Shown: piece by piece, positions 36,688-46,896 of the stretch
How the letters are laid out: every line of letters begins with the position of its first letter
Position numbering within the stretch: the first letter of the stretch is position 1
Origin: Proteobacteria bacterium SG_bin4
GTDB lineage: Bacteria; Pseudomonadota; Gammaproteobacteria; Burkholderiales; Nitrosomonadaceae
Length of the DNA: 64,000 bases
Direction: 5' to 3'
Assembly: GCA_002083395.1 (NCBI GenBank)
Contig: LWDH01000030.1
Location: 35,277-99,276 of the forward strand
Translations under genes and position numbers: made by a program
Notes under the pieces: model-generated
Seen by the model: the letters and a program-made list of their open reading frames with translations, nothing else
What the model was told of the DNA's origin: nothing
The model's database searches: none

Positions 36688-37356
36688 ATGGCCATAATGA
36701 CACAAGATGAACAAAAGAAGGCAGTTGCAGCAGCGGCGATTCAACATATCCCGCTTGGTTGTATCGTGGGTGTAGGCACGGGTTCTACAGCAAATTATTT
36801 TATTGATGAATTAGCAAAAATTAAGCACAAAATTGAAGGCGCAGTTGCAAGTTCCGATGCGACAGCGCAACGTCTCAAGGGTCATGGCATTGAAGTGCTT
36901 GATCTGAATAATGTCGCTGATTTGCCGGTGTATGTGGATGGCGCCGATGAAATCACAGAACATCTGCATATGATTAAAGGCGGCGGCGGCGCTTTAACCC
37001 GGGAAAAAATTGTTGCAGCAGTTGCACGTAAATTTGTGTGCATTACCGATCAATCCAAGCTTGTCAACGTTCTCGGTAAATTCCCCTTGCCTATTGAAGT
37101 GATTCCGATGGCCCGGAGTTATGTTGCGCGCGAGATCGTTCATTTAGGTGGACATCCGGCTTTACGTCAGGGTTTTATAACTGATAACGGTAATGTCATT
37201 TTGGATATCCATGGTTTGCAAATTATGAACCCTGTGGAACTTGAAGCAACACTCAATCAGATTACAGGTATTGTAACCAATGGACTTTTTGCGCAACGCC
37301 CAGCTAATACCTTGTTGCTGGGAACAGATAACGGTGTACGCACTCTTACTGTCTGA
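36688..37356 (+). CDS. rpiA: Ribose-5-phosphate isomerase A
   Basis: A 222-residue enzyme interconverting ribose 5-phosphate and ribulose 5-phosphate, used in the pentose phosphate and Calvin cycles. GVGTGSTANYFIDEL, VDGADEI and KGGGGALTREKIVA are the family motifs. The start may be the ATG at 36688 or, nine bases on, the ATG at 36697. phoU follows by 58 bases and may be in the same transcript. Confidence 0.96.
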   Translation: MAIMTQDEQKKAVAAAAIQHIPLGCIVGVGTGSTANYFIDELAKIKHKIEGAVASSDATAQRLKGHGIEVLDLNNVADLPVYVDGADEITEHLHMIKGGGGALTREKIVAAVARKFVCITDQSKLVNVLGKFPLPIEVIPMARSYVAREIVHLGGHPALRQGFITDNGNVILDIHGLQIMNPVELEATLNQITGIVTNGLFAQRPANTLLLGTDNGVRTLTV

Positions 37357-37414
37357 TCAGTGTACACCGTTTTAACTCGCATATTTGATCTTGAAATGAC
37401 AAAGGCTACATTTT

Positions 37415-38122
37415 ATGGCAAACAAAGAACATATTTCTAAACAGTTCGACGCAGATCTCGAAGAAGTACGGACTCGTGTACTGCAAATGGGTGGTTTTGT
37501 CGAAGAACAGATCGAATATGCCATTGATGCGCTAACCAGCGGAAATGAAGAATTGATCGATCAGGTAATCACTCGCGATCATCGAGTAAATGCTATGGAA
37601 GTATCGATCGATGAAATTTGCAATCAAATTATTGCACGCCGCCAACCCACTGCCAGTGATTTGCGCATGATTATGATGGTCATAAAAACTATTACTGATC
37701 TGGAACGTATCGGTGATGAAGCTGCGAAAATCGCGCGGATGGCTAAATTGATTTATTCTTCGGACCGAATGCATATTCCTCGCTTTAATGAAATTAAACA
37801 TGTAGCAAGTATCGCCATGGATATGTTGCATAAAGCGCTGGACTCATTTGCACGGTTGGATTTAAACGCGGCCGCGCAAATTGTGAGACAGGATGAATTT
37901 GTTGATGAAGAATTCCGCTCTATATTGCGGCAATTAATTACATTTATGATGGAAGATCCAAGAAAAATCTCCACATGCTTGGAAATCGTTTTTATCGCCA
38001 AAGCAATCGAGCGAATCGGTGATCATGCCAAGAATATGTCGGAATACGTCGTATATATGGTAAAGGGTAAAGATGTGCGCCATGTAACAGCTGATCAAAT
38101 CGAACAAGAAATCAGAGAATAA
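37415..38122 (+). CDS. phoU: Phosphate transport regulator PhoU
   Basis: A 235-residue protein made of two PhoU helical repeats, with metal-binding E/D motifs (ERIGDEAAKIA in the first, ERIGDHAKNM in the second). It dampens the PhoR-PhoB phosphate response through the Pst transporter. No pst or phoB/phoR gene is in the window, so this is an isolated copy. Confidence 0.95.
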   Translation: MANKEHISKQFDADLEEVRTRVLQMGGFVEEQIEYAIDALTSGNEELIDQVITRDHRVNAMEVSIDEICNQIIARRQPTASDLRMIMMVIKTITDLERIGDEAAKIARMAKLIYSSDRMHIPRFNEIKHVASIAMDMLHKALDSFARLDLNAAAQIVRQDEFVDEEFRSILRQLITFMMEDPRKISTCLEIVFIAKAIERIGDHAKNMSEYVVYMVKGKDVRHVTADQIEQEIRE

Positions 38123-38128
38123 GTAGAA

Positions 38129-38143
38129 ATTGCTCTGAGCAAT
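38129..38143. terminator. Weak hairpin between phoU and pilE
   Basis: ATTGCT-CTG-AGCAAT is a short 6-bp hairpin in the 68-base gap between convergent phoU and pilE, followed by AT-rich sequence. A weak terminator at best. Confidence 0.3.
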
Positions 38144-38190
38144 AGATTTATTCCGATAATTTTCTCGAAATAAGCATTTTCTAGCCTAAG

Positions 38191-38652
38191 CTAGCGATTC
38201 CAACAATCCGCGACATTACCATCAGCGCCCTGAAGGCCTGTGTGAGTCAATGTTAGAGTCCCGCAGACATCGCCCGTCATTGTCCCGGTTGGAATTGCTT
38301 GGAGGATAAATGTATTATCCGTTACTGCTTGCAATGAAATATTATATTGAGCCGTTCCATTTCTGGGTGATTGTGTAATCGGCAATGCAACCGCGATATC
38401 ATCTCCCCCCCTATTCGCAACACCATCGGCTCCTACAGTGGCGTCATACTGATTATTTTGTGTATAAAATCTCTCCATAAATTGCACATTTTCATAGAGT
38501 AATGATTTTGCAACAGCACGGTTAGATTGTCTTACGTAATTTTGATAGGAAGGCAAAGCAACCGATGCGAGAATACCTAAAATGGCAACGGCAATCATCA
38601 ACTCAATTAACGTAAATCCTGTTGCTTTGATAGTGGAAAACTTTGAATTCAT
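38191..38652 (-). CDS. pilE: Type IV pilin-like minor pilin PilE
   Basis: A 153-residue prepilin. A 12-residue leader ends in G before FTLIELMIAVAILGILAS, with the conserved Glu at position +5. The C-terminal half has two cysteines (GDVCGTLTL and VADCWNR) likely forming the D-region disulfide. It is the last gene of the minor pilin operon, 47 bases after pilY1. Minor pilins prime assembly of type IV pili. Confidence 0.88.
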   Translation of the reverse strand: MNSKFSTIKATGFTLIELMIAVAILGILASVALPSYQNYVRQSNRAVAKSLLYENVQFMERFYTQNNQYDATVGADGVANRGGDDIAVALPITQSPRNGTAQYNISLQAVTDNTFILQAIPTGTMTGDVCGTLTLTHTGLQGADGNVADCWNR

Positions 38653-38699
38653 AGCTTTGATAATATCAAGAAGTGAATAAATATCTATTGATCAGATTG

Positions 38700-41600
38700 T
38701 TATTGAATTAGCTCACGCCAGGTAATTCTACCTCTCAGGCCCGCCGCACCCTTTGCTGTAGTTGTTTGATTCAGTGAACCATCTGCGGTTGAATACACAA
38801 AAATATCCTGTGATTCATTCGAATGTCCTCTTATACGCGTAACACCACCCACTGAAAAACCAATTTCCATCCCGGCGGATAAGCCATCGTCAAGGGCCAG
38901 AACTCGATTTCTATTGGTATCAAATGCTGGAAATGGCAGCATTCCACCTGTCAGATAGTTCACTGCATTTACAAACCCTCTACCTCCAAAATCACAAGGC
39001 GATGCTGACGGTACAATCGTGGTGAATACTAAAATACCGTCCTCCAAACTAGGAACACCTGTAAGTCTTTCACCGCTAACTGGTAAATTAATATACCAAC
39101 CTTTAACTGTTGTAGAGTACGATACTGCATTCTGTGTCAGTGTTCTGATGGAGGCATCTGTCATTACTTGTTGGACAAGTGAACTCACAGCTAATGTTGC
39201 AGTTGAATTGTTATCCCACACACCATAAATCGTTTGGGCACTTGTTGTTGTGGTATCTGCCGTCTCCAAATATTTACCTGTTCCAAACAAGACAAGCTGC
39301 CCCCCTTTGGGGTGGAAGCTTACCGATGGCGGAGAAATAATTGGTTTAGTTGTACCCGATGAAAATAAAGGTGTGCCGCTAATAGCTACTTTCCAGCTAG
39401 CCGGGGTAGAAGAACTTACATCAAATTTCCACAAATTCCCTTTTAGATCACCGGCATATATCACATCGACTTTACCATTCCCATTTGAATCAAATGGAGT
39501 TGGCGTGGAGAGACCGTTTCCTGTTCCAGTATCAGCGATCAGCTTTATATAATCCGTACCTATTGTCCAGGAACCATCTTCTCCACCAGAAATAAATAAA
39601 ATATACAGAACTGCTTTGCCACCTGTACTGTTATAACCATTACCAACAATCACAGCCCACTGATTATTTTCCATTTTAACGATCTGCATCGCCTGGCTAG
39701 TAAACGGATTGATTTGAGGAAGATTATGGCTATACCCCATATCCGCATCATCATTACTCGTAAATTCCCATAATAATAAACTAGCTGCATTTGCTGCAGA
39801 AAAGGTTGGAGCTGATTTTGCCGCATCTGCTGGATTTGTTACATCGAGTGCAAAATAACCCTGCCCCCCCCCATTTAAGCTACTAACTAAAACAGTTCTC
39901 CATGTCGAAGTAGCGCTTGAATATACATCGCCCATCATTGGAGAACCATCAACAAAGTAACGATGATTAGCAGTGTAATCTCTATCTGATAATCTACTCA
40001 GGTTCTCATATGCTGTGCTGGGCACGTATACTAACAGTTCTTTACCGGCATCCGCACTGGAGCATCCAGGTGTTACACCGGGAATACAAGCATTAAACCC
40101 ATGCAACATCCCATCATTGGCTCCCACGTAAATCATGGGTACACGATCTTTATAATTATTTTTAAATGCTGCATACCCGGGATGATCTACATTTGAATAA
40201 CCAGCGATCGGCCTCCCTACATATAGTGGACCTGAATTAATGATATCCCCAAGTTTAGTAGTTGGTCGAACACGAAAATTATTGATAGCTGTCGAGCTGG
40301 CGCAAGTGAATGTTCCGCTTGCATTTTCACGCACTGCATCTCCTCGCAGAAATGCCACTCTCTCAGGTCCGCAATTATCGGTAACTCCCGAAGCATTTTT
40401 GTTGAGTAAATCTTTTTGCGTAGAAGTTAAATTACCATACTCGAATGAAACCCCATCGCTACTGCTTTTTGTAATGATTACCCGGGAAGAAGGACTTATA
40501 GATCCCGAAGCAAGAGATACTTCCCCGGCATTCCATTCGGTCGTTCCCATTACACCTGAGGAATTGATTGGAATTGATAGAAGCTGGCCACTCCAATCAC
40601 CGCTGTTAAATTTTGCTTGATACACACGACCATTCGTCATCAATGAATTTGAATTAGCTGCTACTGCGGAAGCAGAACCTGTTCTGGCAACAATGGTTCT
40701 AAGCGCATTCGTTAAAGCATTCGTGAAAGCTGCCGGATCAGCGGCGCTAAAAAATTCTCCGCGACTATTCACCGCCGCATGCCATAAATCATCAATTTTA
40801 TTCGCGTCATTTAAGGTTGGATCTGGCCAGGCTTCTGACCCAGTTGGTAATGAAGAGAGGGAGCCTCGGACGCCTAAACCGACGGTAAAATTCACCAAAT
40901 GCTGCCAGAAAGCTGGATCATGCGGATTGGTTGGAACCTTATTGGATAAATCTGTACGCAAATCATTCTTCCAATAACGCATTGCCACATCGGCTAATGT
41001 ATTGCTATAAGCATCTGAATAGGGAAGTGCTGGAACATAACTATAAGTTGAAGGAACAGCCGGAGATGAGTTGTTAGCAATTGAAGAACCAGACTCATTA
41101 TCGGAATTACCCACGCTTGTGAAAGAAGTTTCGGACCAGTAACCATCCGTCATTAAGATATTATAATTTTGCCGGCATTCGTGCTGTGTACCGCCGGTCG
41201 ATCCCGGCGTTAGCCCCCAAGGCCCTCTATCATCGGTCCGTTTAAAGTATTCACCGACTGCCATCATTGCTTCCCGAAGCGGCGTACCTTCTGCTGGAAT
41301 ATCGTGATCATAAAGATTATTAAAAAAATTTGTCCTGTCTGTTCCGGTAAATTGCCGAACACCTGTTTTTACAACCGTCGTAGCTACGCCATCGACCGTT
41401 GTAGAGCCTTTATTGATCGCAGCAAAACCAACCCGCATAGTATTACCCTGTGCAGCAAAAGCCCGTCCAATCCCTGCGCGTGCTAACAATATCCGAGATC
41501 GATAATAGGTATACCAATTGGCAAAATTTTGAATTTCTTCAGCATAAGTACAAGTTGGAACTGCAGCGCAATCGGTACGATTGGGTCCGCCGGTATAAGT

Positions 41601-42224
41601 TGAAGTTGTTGATATTATCTGAACTTGCGTATAACTGCTGGCAGCATTAATACTGCCAGAATTGTAATTAAAGTAGACTGCAGGATAAAAGGTTTTAGAA
41701 GTACTCGAAGATCGTGTTCCGTCATCTTTCAACCAGCGAGCCGTTTGCGTGTTATTCACGGTAAGATTCCGGCAACCTGCCCCGGTATTGAATGGATTAT
41801 GGTAGGCGCATGCGGGATCAGCATTACTCATTAAAGATCCATCTGCATTACTCCAAGGCGAATATCTGACCGTTGGATTGTAATAAATTTTGTTAGCATA
41901 ACTGGAACGCAACTTGGCGGCATACCTATTCGCTGGATCAAAATCGACTACATAGTTATTGTAATCATCAGCTCCGTATACGCCTGATGCGCGTGGGAAC
42001 ATGTAGCGCACATCCTGGATAATCAACTCTTCCGGCATAATTTCGAAATGCATGGATCCTGAATCATCAAGTGTGAACATCACATTCGGAGAGATATTTC
42101 CTCCGAGAAAAAGGGGACCGTTTGATAATGGGGGAAGCGCATGGGACAAATTAACTGCAAAAAATAAGGCTGTACCCACCAGACTACTTACTGATAAGGA
42201 ATTGCAAATAAATACTCTCTTCAT
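38700..42224 (-). CDS. pilY1: Type IV pilus tip adhesin PilY1
   Basis: A 1174-residue exported protein. Signal peptide MKRVFICNSLSVSSLVGTAL. The N-terminal part has a von Willebrand-like MIDAS start (FTLDDSGSMHFE). The C-terminal PilY1 propeller (about residues 620-1050) has VPMIYVGANDGMLHGFN and a calcium loop FDSNGNGKVDVIYAGD. PilY1 caps the pilus, binds surfaces and takes part in mechanosensing. It follows pilX by 32 bases in the operon. Confidence 0.92.
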   Translation of the reverse strand: MKRVFICNSLSVSSLVGTALFFAVNLSHALPPLSNGPLFLGGNISPNVMFTLDDSGSMHFEIMPEELIIQDVRYMFPRASGVYGADDYNNYVVDFDPANRYAAKLRSSYANKIYYNPTVRYSPWSNADGSLMSNADPACAYHNPFNTGAGCRNLTVNNTQTARWLKDDGTRSSSTSKTFYPAVYFNYNSGSINAASSYTQVQIISTTSTYTGGPNRTDCAAVPTCTYAEEIQNFANWYTYYRSRILLARAGIGRAFAAQGNTMRVGFAAINKGSTTVDGVATTVVKTGVRQFTGTDRTNFFNNLYDHDIPAEGTPLREAMMAVGEYFKRTDDRGPWGLTPGSTGGTQHECRQNYNILMTDGYWSETSFTSVGNSDNESGSSIANNSSPAVPSTYSYVPALPYSDAYSNTLADVAMRYWKNDLRTDLSNKVPTNPHDPAFWQHLVNFTVGLGVRGSLSSLPTGSEAWPDPTLNDANKIDDLWHAAVNSRGEFFSAADPAAFTNALTNALRTIVARTGSASAVAANSNSLMTNGRVYQAKFNSGDWSGQLLSIPINSSGVMGTTEWNAGEVSLASGSISPSSRVIITKSSSDGVSFEYGNLTSTQKDLLNKNASGVTDNCGPERVAFLRGDAVRENASGTFTCASSTAINNFRVRPTTKLGDIINSGPLYVGRPIAGYSNVDHPGYAAFKNNYKDRVPMIYVGANDGMLHGFNACIPGVTPGCSSADAGKELLVYVPSTAYENLSRLSDRDYTANHRYFVDGSPMMGDVYSSATSTWRTVLVSSLNGGGQGYFALDVTNPADAAKSAPTFSAANAASLLLWEFTSNDDADMGYSHNLPQINPFTSQAMQIVKMENNQWAVIVGNGYNSTGGKAVLYILFISGGEDGSWTIGTDYIKLIADTGTGNGLSTPTPFDSNGNGKVDVIYAGDLKGNLWKFDVSSSTPASWKVAISGTPLFSSGTTKPIISPPSVSFHPKGGQLVLFGTGKYLETADTTTTSAQTIYGVWDNNSTATLAVSSLVQQVMTDASIRTLTQNAVSYSTTVKGWYINLPVSGERLTGVPSLEDGILVFTTIVPSASPCDFGGRGFVNAVNYLTGGMLPFPAFDTNRNRVLALDDGLSAGMEIGFSVGGVTRIRGHSNESQDIFVYSTADGSLNQTTTAKGAAGLRGRITWRELIQ

Positions 42225-42256
42225 GATACTAAGCCCCTTTCTTTTATCTCGAAGAA

Positions 42257-42844
42257 TTATGGTCTAAATATTTCTTGTAACCACACAACCGTGCCTTGTT
42301 TTGCACCTTGAGCACGAATCGTTATCCGATAATAGTGCCGCAACACACCACCAGGCGGTGTTTTTCTTATTCCCTCAATAAGATAGGTTGGGGCAGGCAC
42401 TCCAGCAGGTAATATCGGTGCTGTATACGTCACACCATCAACTCTGAAAATTGTCCCCTCAACATAGGCAATCGGACATGTCGGAGTACAATAAGTAATC
42501 CAAGAAGATACCGTATCAGCGACCACTCCCGGCGCCTCTGCGCCAGCACCGTAGTAGCAAAGTCCATCAGTACATCCGGTATCAAATTCGGATATCCCTT
42601 CAATGGGTTTTGGTGAATTTGTTGCAGGATCGTTATCACGGATATGTTGTTCAGCGTAACGCAATCCCATTTCAGCCGCCTGCATTGCCAACATGCGGTC
42701 GCGCATATTTCCGGACATCCGTTCTTCTACTGTCGCCATTCTCACCGCAGTGATACCCAAAAGGGTTAGCACCATAAGAAAGATCAGGCCAGTAACAAAC
42801 ACGGCTCCTTTTTGCTTATATTGGAAATTGAGATTTTTATTCAT
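42257..42844 (-). CDS. pilX: Minor pilin assembly protein PilX
   Basis: A 195-residue protein. The PilX_N segment is clear: QKGAVFVTGLIFLMVLTLLG followed by AVRMATVEERMSGNMRDRMLA. The start overlaps the pilW stop by 4 bases. Two Cys pairs near residues 90-125 may form disulfides. It acts with PilV, PilW and FimT in the priming complex that carries PilY1. Confidence 0.88.
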   Translation of the reverse strand: MNKNLNFQYKQKGAVFVTGLIFLMVLTLLGITAVRMATVEERMSGNMRDRMLAMQAAEMGLRYAEQHIRDNDPATNSPKPIEGISEFDTGCTDGLCYYGAGAEAPGVVADTVSSWITYCTPTCPIAYVEGTIFRVDGVTYTAPILPAGVPAPTYLIEGIRKTPPGGVLRHYYRITIRAQGAKQGTVVWLQEIFRP

Positions 42845-43602
42845 GGTGCAGAATTTATACGGTTGCGCAAATTGATAGTTGCCGTAAATGCTCGTCTTAA
42901 CCGCCTATCTGAGGGAATCGCGACAGATGCGCCATTGCAATTAAGGTAATTGCCTGCGGATACCACATTTAATTTCTCAGAACGAATCAATACACAAATA
43001 CGCGTAGTCACGACTTGATTCCAATCTGCCGGCATCACCGTGTACTGATCGACGGATTGATCGCCACTGGTGTCTATCCCGTAAAGCACTTGTAAATCTT
43101 CAACATTGTCCAGCAGAACCTGTCCAGTCGGTGCAGCCGCAGGTGCGGGTGGTATATCCGCAATATCACCCTTACACTGTAACTGAGCATTCAATGTATC
43201 GAGATTGAAATGATTTTGAATAACTCTTCCGGCAACTGTCACTCCAGTACCCTCGCAATCCCTATCCCCAACAGCGCCTTCATATTGAATAGTTAAAGTA
43301 TCAGCTACGCCTCCCGCTCCGTTGGTACCACTGATAGCGGTTCCCTCGAATGCAACCTTGAAGCCTGTGAAAGGAACTTCCACATGACCTGCTTGCTTGA
43401 TACTTCGCCCAATAATTTCTAGTGCGTATCGGCCACTTTCTTGAAGTCTGGCATTATCCTCTTGCTCACGAAAAATCTGGCGGCTACTGACAAAGACTGT
43501 CCCGATAACTAGTAGTAAAATCAACCCCAACGTCATAGCTATCATCAGTTCAACCAAGCTAAAGCCTCGCAGACTGGAATATTCAAAATTATTAGTATTC
43601 AT
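42841..43602 (-). CDS. pilW: Minor pilin PilW
   Basis: A 253-residue prepilin with leader MNTNNFEYSSLRG and FSLVELMIAMTLGLILLLV. The central and C-terminal parts resemble PilW (SGRYALEIIGRSIKQAGH, TTRICVLIRSEK). It starts 3 bases after pilV ends and overlaps pilX by 4 bases, so the genes are translationally coupled. Confidence 0.88.
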   Translation of the reverse strand: MNTNNFEYSSLRGFSLVELMIAMTLGLILLLVIGTVFVSSRQIFREQEDNARLQESGRYALEIIGRSIKQAGHVEVPFTGFKVAFEGTAISGTNGAGGVADTLTIQYEGAVGDRDCEGTGVTVAGRVIQNHFNLDTLNAQLQCKGDIADIPPAPAAAPTGQVLLDNVEDLQVLYGIDTSGDQSVDQYTVMPADWNQVVTTRICVLIRSEKLNVVSAGNYLNCNGASVAIPSDRRLRRAFTATINLRNRINSAP

Positions 43603-43605
43603 TTT

Positions 43606-44118
43606 TTATGGAGAAAATCTTGTCAAAAAGCAACGAGTATTGACCGGCGTTCCACCTGGACATGCGGGATCTGCCTCGCCATTCATTTCTTTTTCAATCC
43701 ACATTAGCGTAATCACAAATCCGGCTGCCACACTGCCGTTTACCGTTCCCGCTCCGCTAGGTAGTAACCTGAAATTGGCAGTATTCCATTGCGCATGGTC
43801 ATAAGCTGCTACTTGTGCAGCATTACAAGTATTCGTCAGGCAGTCGCTACTTGCAGGGATAGTTGTTGTGAGTGCATTGTAAGCTCCGGCAGTAACCCCG
43901 GCCAAATTCGCACGCATTCGATCGGCTATGTCCTCAGTTTGCTTACTAGCGATTGAACGATAGTGTGCGATATTGTTACTTCGTGCACCTGACACTATCA
44001 GCGCTGCCATACCGAGCAAGCCAAAAGATACGACCAAGATCGTAATGAGAACTTCTATTAGACTGAAGCCACTGTTATTCAGAGGCTTTCGTATCGAATA
44101 TACACATTTCATTCGCAT
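43606..44118 (-). CDS. pilV: Minor pilin PilV
   Basis: A 170-residue prepilin. The leader (about 17 residues) ends in SG before FSLIEVLITILVVSFGLLGM, the typical PilV helix with GLLGMA. A C-terminal disulfide is possible (ADPACPGGTPVNTRCF). It overlaps the fimT stop by 10 bases. Confidence 0.88.
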   Translation of the reverse strand: MRMKCVYSIRKPLNNSGFSLIEVLITILVVSFGLLGMAALIVSGARSNNIAHYRSIASKQTEDIADRMRANLAGVTAGAYNALTTTIPASSDCLTNTCNAAQVAAYDHAQWNTANFRLLPSGAGTVNGSVAAGFVITLMWIEKEMNGEADPACPGGTPVNTRCFLTRFSP

Positions 44119-44651
44119 GTTCCCGTTCCTGTTTCGGTGCGAAGACGCCCCTGATTATTTAACACCAATGCTTTTGAATACGTCGTCCCCCTGCTGTCGC
44201 ATAATAAGAAGGTGCCATTAAATCCCGATGAAAAACCATTTGCTGCGAATGTAACTCTTGTGCGCAGCCCTGATCTTAAAGTAGTCCCCCCAGAAAATGC
44301 CGCATTTACATGCAAGATTTGATCTCCGGCATCAACAACCCCATTGCCGTTAGCATCCGAAAAAACCAACCAGCCATTCGACCACACGTTACCTCCGGTA
44401 CAGCTGGTACCATTCGTACTCGGACACAAAGTTGTTTGGCTACTACGCTTGATTGCCTCGCTCTTGGCTAATGCAATCGACGATGCGAAGTTATTGCTTT
44501 GTGCAACCAATAAATTATCTTGGATAAACGTACGGTAACTGGGTATCGCTACGGTAAGCAAAATACTTGCCAGACTTAACGTAACAAGTAACTCAACCAT
44601 GGTAAAACCACATTGATATTGCCACTGATCAAATATATGGTCTTTATTCAT
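44109..44651 (-). CDS. fimT: GspH/FimT-family pseudopilin
   Basis: A 180-residue prepilin, the first gene of the minor pilin operon. The leader ends at QCG before FTMVELLVTLSLASILLTVA. The body carries the GspH/FimT pattern (SIALAKSEAIKRS, NGWLVFSDANGNG). FimT-type minor pilins can bind DNA in transforming bacteria. ATG 44651 gives a 15-residue leader; a GTG at 44675 is an alternative start. Confidence 0.85.
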   Translation of the reverse strand: MNKDHIFDQWQYQCGFTMVELLVTLSLASILLTVAIPSYRTFIQDNLLVAQSNNFASSIALAKSEAIKRSSQTTLCPSTNGTSCTGGNVWSNGWLVFSDANGNGVVDAGDQILHVNAAFSGGTTLRSGLRTRVTFAANGFSSGFNGTFLLCDSRGTTYSKALVLNNQGRLRTETGTGTCE

Positions 44652-44863
44652 TCCCGAGATTCCCGTCACTCTCACTACTTTCTTTTAAATTAAACCAGAT
44701 TATTTTTGTCGCTTTTTTAGCGGATGTAACTGCAAAAAACTTTAGCAAAGTACAGGTTCACTTTGACCGTATGGACAATCAGTGGGGACTTACTATGGTT
44801 GGTATGAGTTAGAATTAGATTAGCCTAGACTTTCCATTCTTGATAAACAGATAATCAATCTTC

Positions 44864-45946
44864 ATGAAACAGGACATTATTATCATTGGCGCTGGGATCA
44901 TTGGTCTTGCATCAGCTGAGCGCCTTTTGGCAAAAGGCGCCAATGTGACGATTTTGGAAAGAAACAAAATTGGACAGGAGTCTTCCTGGGCTGGTGGCGG
45001 TATCTTGTCACCCCTCTTACCCTGGAACTATCCGAATGCGGTAACTCAGCTTGCCAGTTATAGTGCTGGACTATTTCCAGCATGGACGTCCAGCCTGAAG
45101 AAAAATACTGGGATAGATCCTGAATACCACAAATCCGGTATGCTGATATTACCGCCTTTTCAAATAAATATTGCGAAGGATTGGTGCGTAGGACGCGGCA
45201 TAAAAATAGAACATACCATCACACCCTACACTCAAATCAACGAAGAGAATAATGATCACGCATTATATCTGCCGGATATCGCTCAAGTACGAAACCCAAG
45301 ATTATTGCACGCGTTATACAACCGAATTAAACAGTTGGGTGGGAAGATTATTGAAGATTGCGATGTCTACCCATTAAACACAAAGTCTCAACAGATTACG
45401 TCTATCAAAACATCTTGTGGAGAATTTAAAGCCGACCATACAATCATCAGCGCTGGCGCCTGGAGTAAAGAAACATTAGGAATTCATGCGCTCAAACTGG
45501 ACATCAAGCCGGTAAGAGGTCAAATGCTGTTATTTAAATTTGACACTCCACCGATAGATCACATTATCGTCAGGGAAGATTTCTACATTATCCCTCGCAA
45601 GGACGGTCATATCCTGATCGGCAGCACTCTGGAAGATGTGGGATTTAACAAACAAACGACCGTAGCCGCGTTCGAATATCTAATTGGAAATGCAGGAAAA
45701 ATCCTGCCAGAACTATATCAAATGCCTGTCAAACAACATTGGTCGGGACTAAGGCCCGGGGCACCTCAGAATATCCCGACTGTTGGGCGGCATCCAAAAA
45801 TCCGTAACTTATCAGTTAATTGCGGACATTTTCGCTATGGAGTAACTATGGCCCCCGGTAGCGCTGAAATACTGGTTAATGAATTAACGGGGACAGCACA
45901 GCCATTTGATACCACTTTTTATCAGGCCGGTTGGGATGGCCATTGA
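44864..45946 (+). CDS. thiO: Glycine oxidase ThiO
   Basis: A 360-residue FAD-dependent D-amino-acid-oxidase-fold protein. IIIIGAGIIGLASAERL binds FAD; WAGGGILSPL and the C-terminal HFRYGVTMAPG match ThiO. It oxidises glycine to the imine used to build the thiazole of thiamine. No other thi gene or TPP riboswitch lies nearby. It is divergent from the pilus operon and converges on ispH with a gap of only 5 bases. Confidence 0.88.
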   Translation: MKQDIIIIGAGIIGLASAERLLAKGANVTILERNKIGQESSWAGGGILSPLLPWNYPNAVTQLASYSAGLFPAWTSSLKKNTGIDPEYHKSGMLILPPFQINIAKDWCVGRGIKIEHTITPYTQINEENNDHALYLPDIAQVRNPRLLHALYNRIKQLGGKIIEDCDVYPLNTKSQQITSIKTSCGEFKADHTIISAGAWSKETLGIHALKLDIKPVRGQMLLFKFDTPPIDHIIVREDFYIIPRKDGHILIGSTLEDVGFNKQTTVAAFEYLIGNAGKILPELYQMPVKQHWSGLRPGAPQNIPTVGRHPKIRNLSVNCGHFRYGVTMAPGSAEILVNELTGTAQPFDTTFYQAGWDGH

Positions 45947-45951
45947 TCAAT

Positions 45952-46896
45952 TCAAGCTTTGGGAAGAGGAAACACCACGGATTCAACCACACCACTGAGT
46001 TCTTCGATCGTTACATCTTCACCGATTTGTTCAGCGCCAATCTGCTTAAGACGGGATATTACTTGCTGGACCAAAATTTCGGGAGCCGAAGCGCCTGCTG
46101 TAATACCAATGTTTTTCTTCCCGACAAACCATCTTTCCTGCAACTGCTCGGCACGATCCACCATATATGCCTCAACATTCGCATTTCTAGCCACTTCGCA
46201 CAGCCGGTTAGAATTAGAGCTATTTGGAGAACCGACCACAATGACCAGGTCACATTGATTGACCATTTTTTTCACGGCATCCTGCCGATTCTGGGTAGCG
46301 TAACAAATATCATCTTTCTTGGGACCGGTTATCATCGGAAACCGTTTTTTTAACGCATCGACAATCCTTGCAGCATCATCAACGGACAAGGTAGTTTGCG
46401 TGACATACGCCAAGTTAGCTTCATCTTTAACATTCAAGGTTTCGACGTCCATTTCCGTTTCCACCAAGTACATACCCTTGTCATCGCCCTCGATTTGCCC
46501 CATCGTGCCTTCAACTTCGGGATGCCCCTGGTGCCCAATCATGATGATTTCTTTTCCTTCCTTGCGCATTTTCGCAACTTCAACATGAACCTTGGTAACC
46601 AATGGACAAGTCGCGTCAAAAACTTTTAACTTACGCTCCGCAGCTTCACGGCGTACTGCGTGCGACACACCATGCGCGCTAAAGATAAGAATGCTGTCTT
46701 GCGGCACTTCATCCAAGTGCTCCACAAACACGGCACCTTTCTTCTCCAAGTTTTCAACCACAAAACGATTATGCACTACTTCATGACGAACATAGATCGG
46801 TGCTCCATGCATCGTTAGCGCACGTTCAACAATTTCGATTGCACGATCCACACCGGCACAGAACCCTCGCGGATTTGAAAGTAGTACTTTGATCAT
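45952..46896 (-). CDS. ispH: 4-hydroxy-3-methylbut-2-enyl diphosphate reductase
   Basis: A 314-residue iron-sulfur enzyme, the last step of the MEP isoprenoid pathway begun in part by dxr in this window. The three cluster cysteines are in NPRGFCAGV (C13), DATCPLVTK and ICYATQNRQ. SPNSSNSNRL is the substrate-binding signature. GGAGGG lies at a good distance from the ATG. Confidence 0.96.
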   Translation of the reverse strand: MIKVLLSNPRGFCAGVDRAIEIVERALTMHGAPIYVRHEVVHNRFVVENLEKKGAVFVEHLDEVPQDSILIFSAHGVSHAVRREAAERKLKVFDATCPLVTKVHVEVAKMRKEGKEIIMIGHQGHPEVEGTMGQIEGDDKGMYLVETEMDVETLNVKDEANLAYVTQTTLSVDDAARIVDALKKRFPMITGPKKDDICYATQNRQDAVKKMVNQCDLVIVVGSPNSSNSNRLCEVARNANVEAYMVDRAEQLQERWFVGKKNIGITAGASAPEILVQQVISRLKQIGAEQIGEDVTIEELSGVVESVVFPLPKA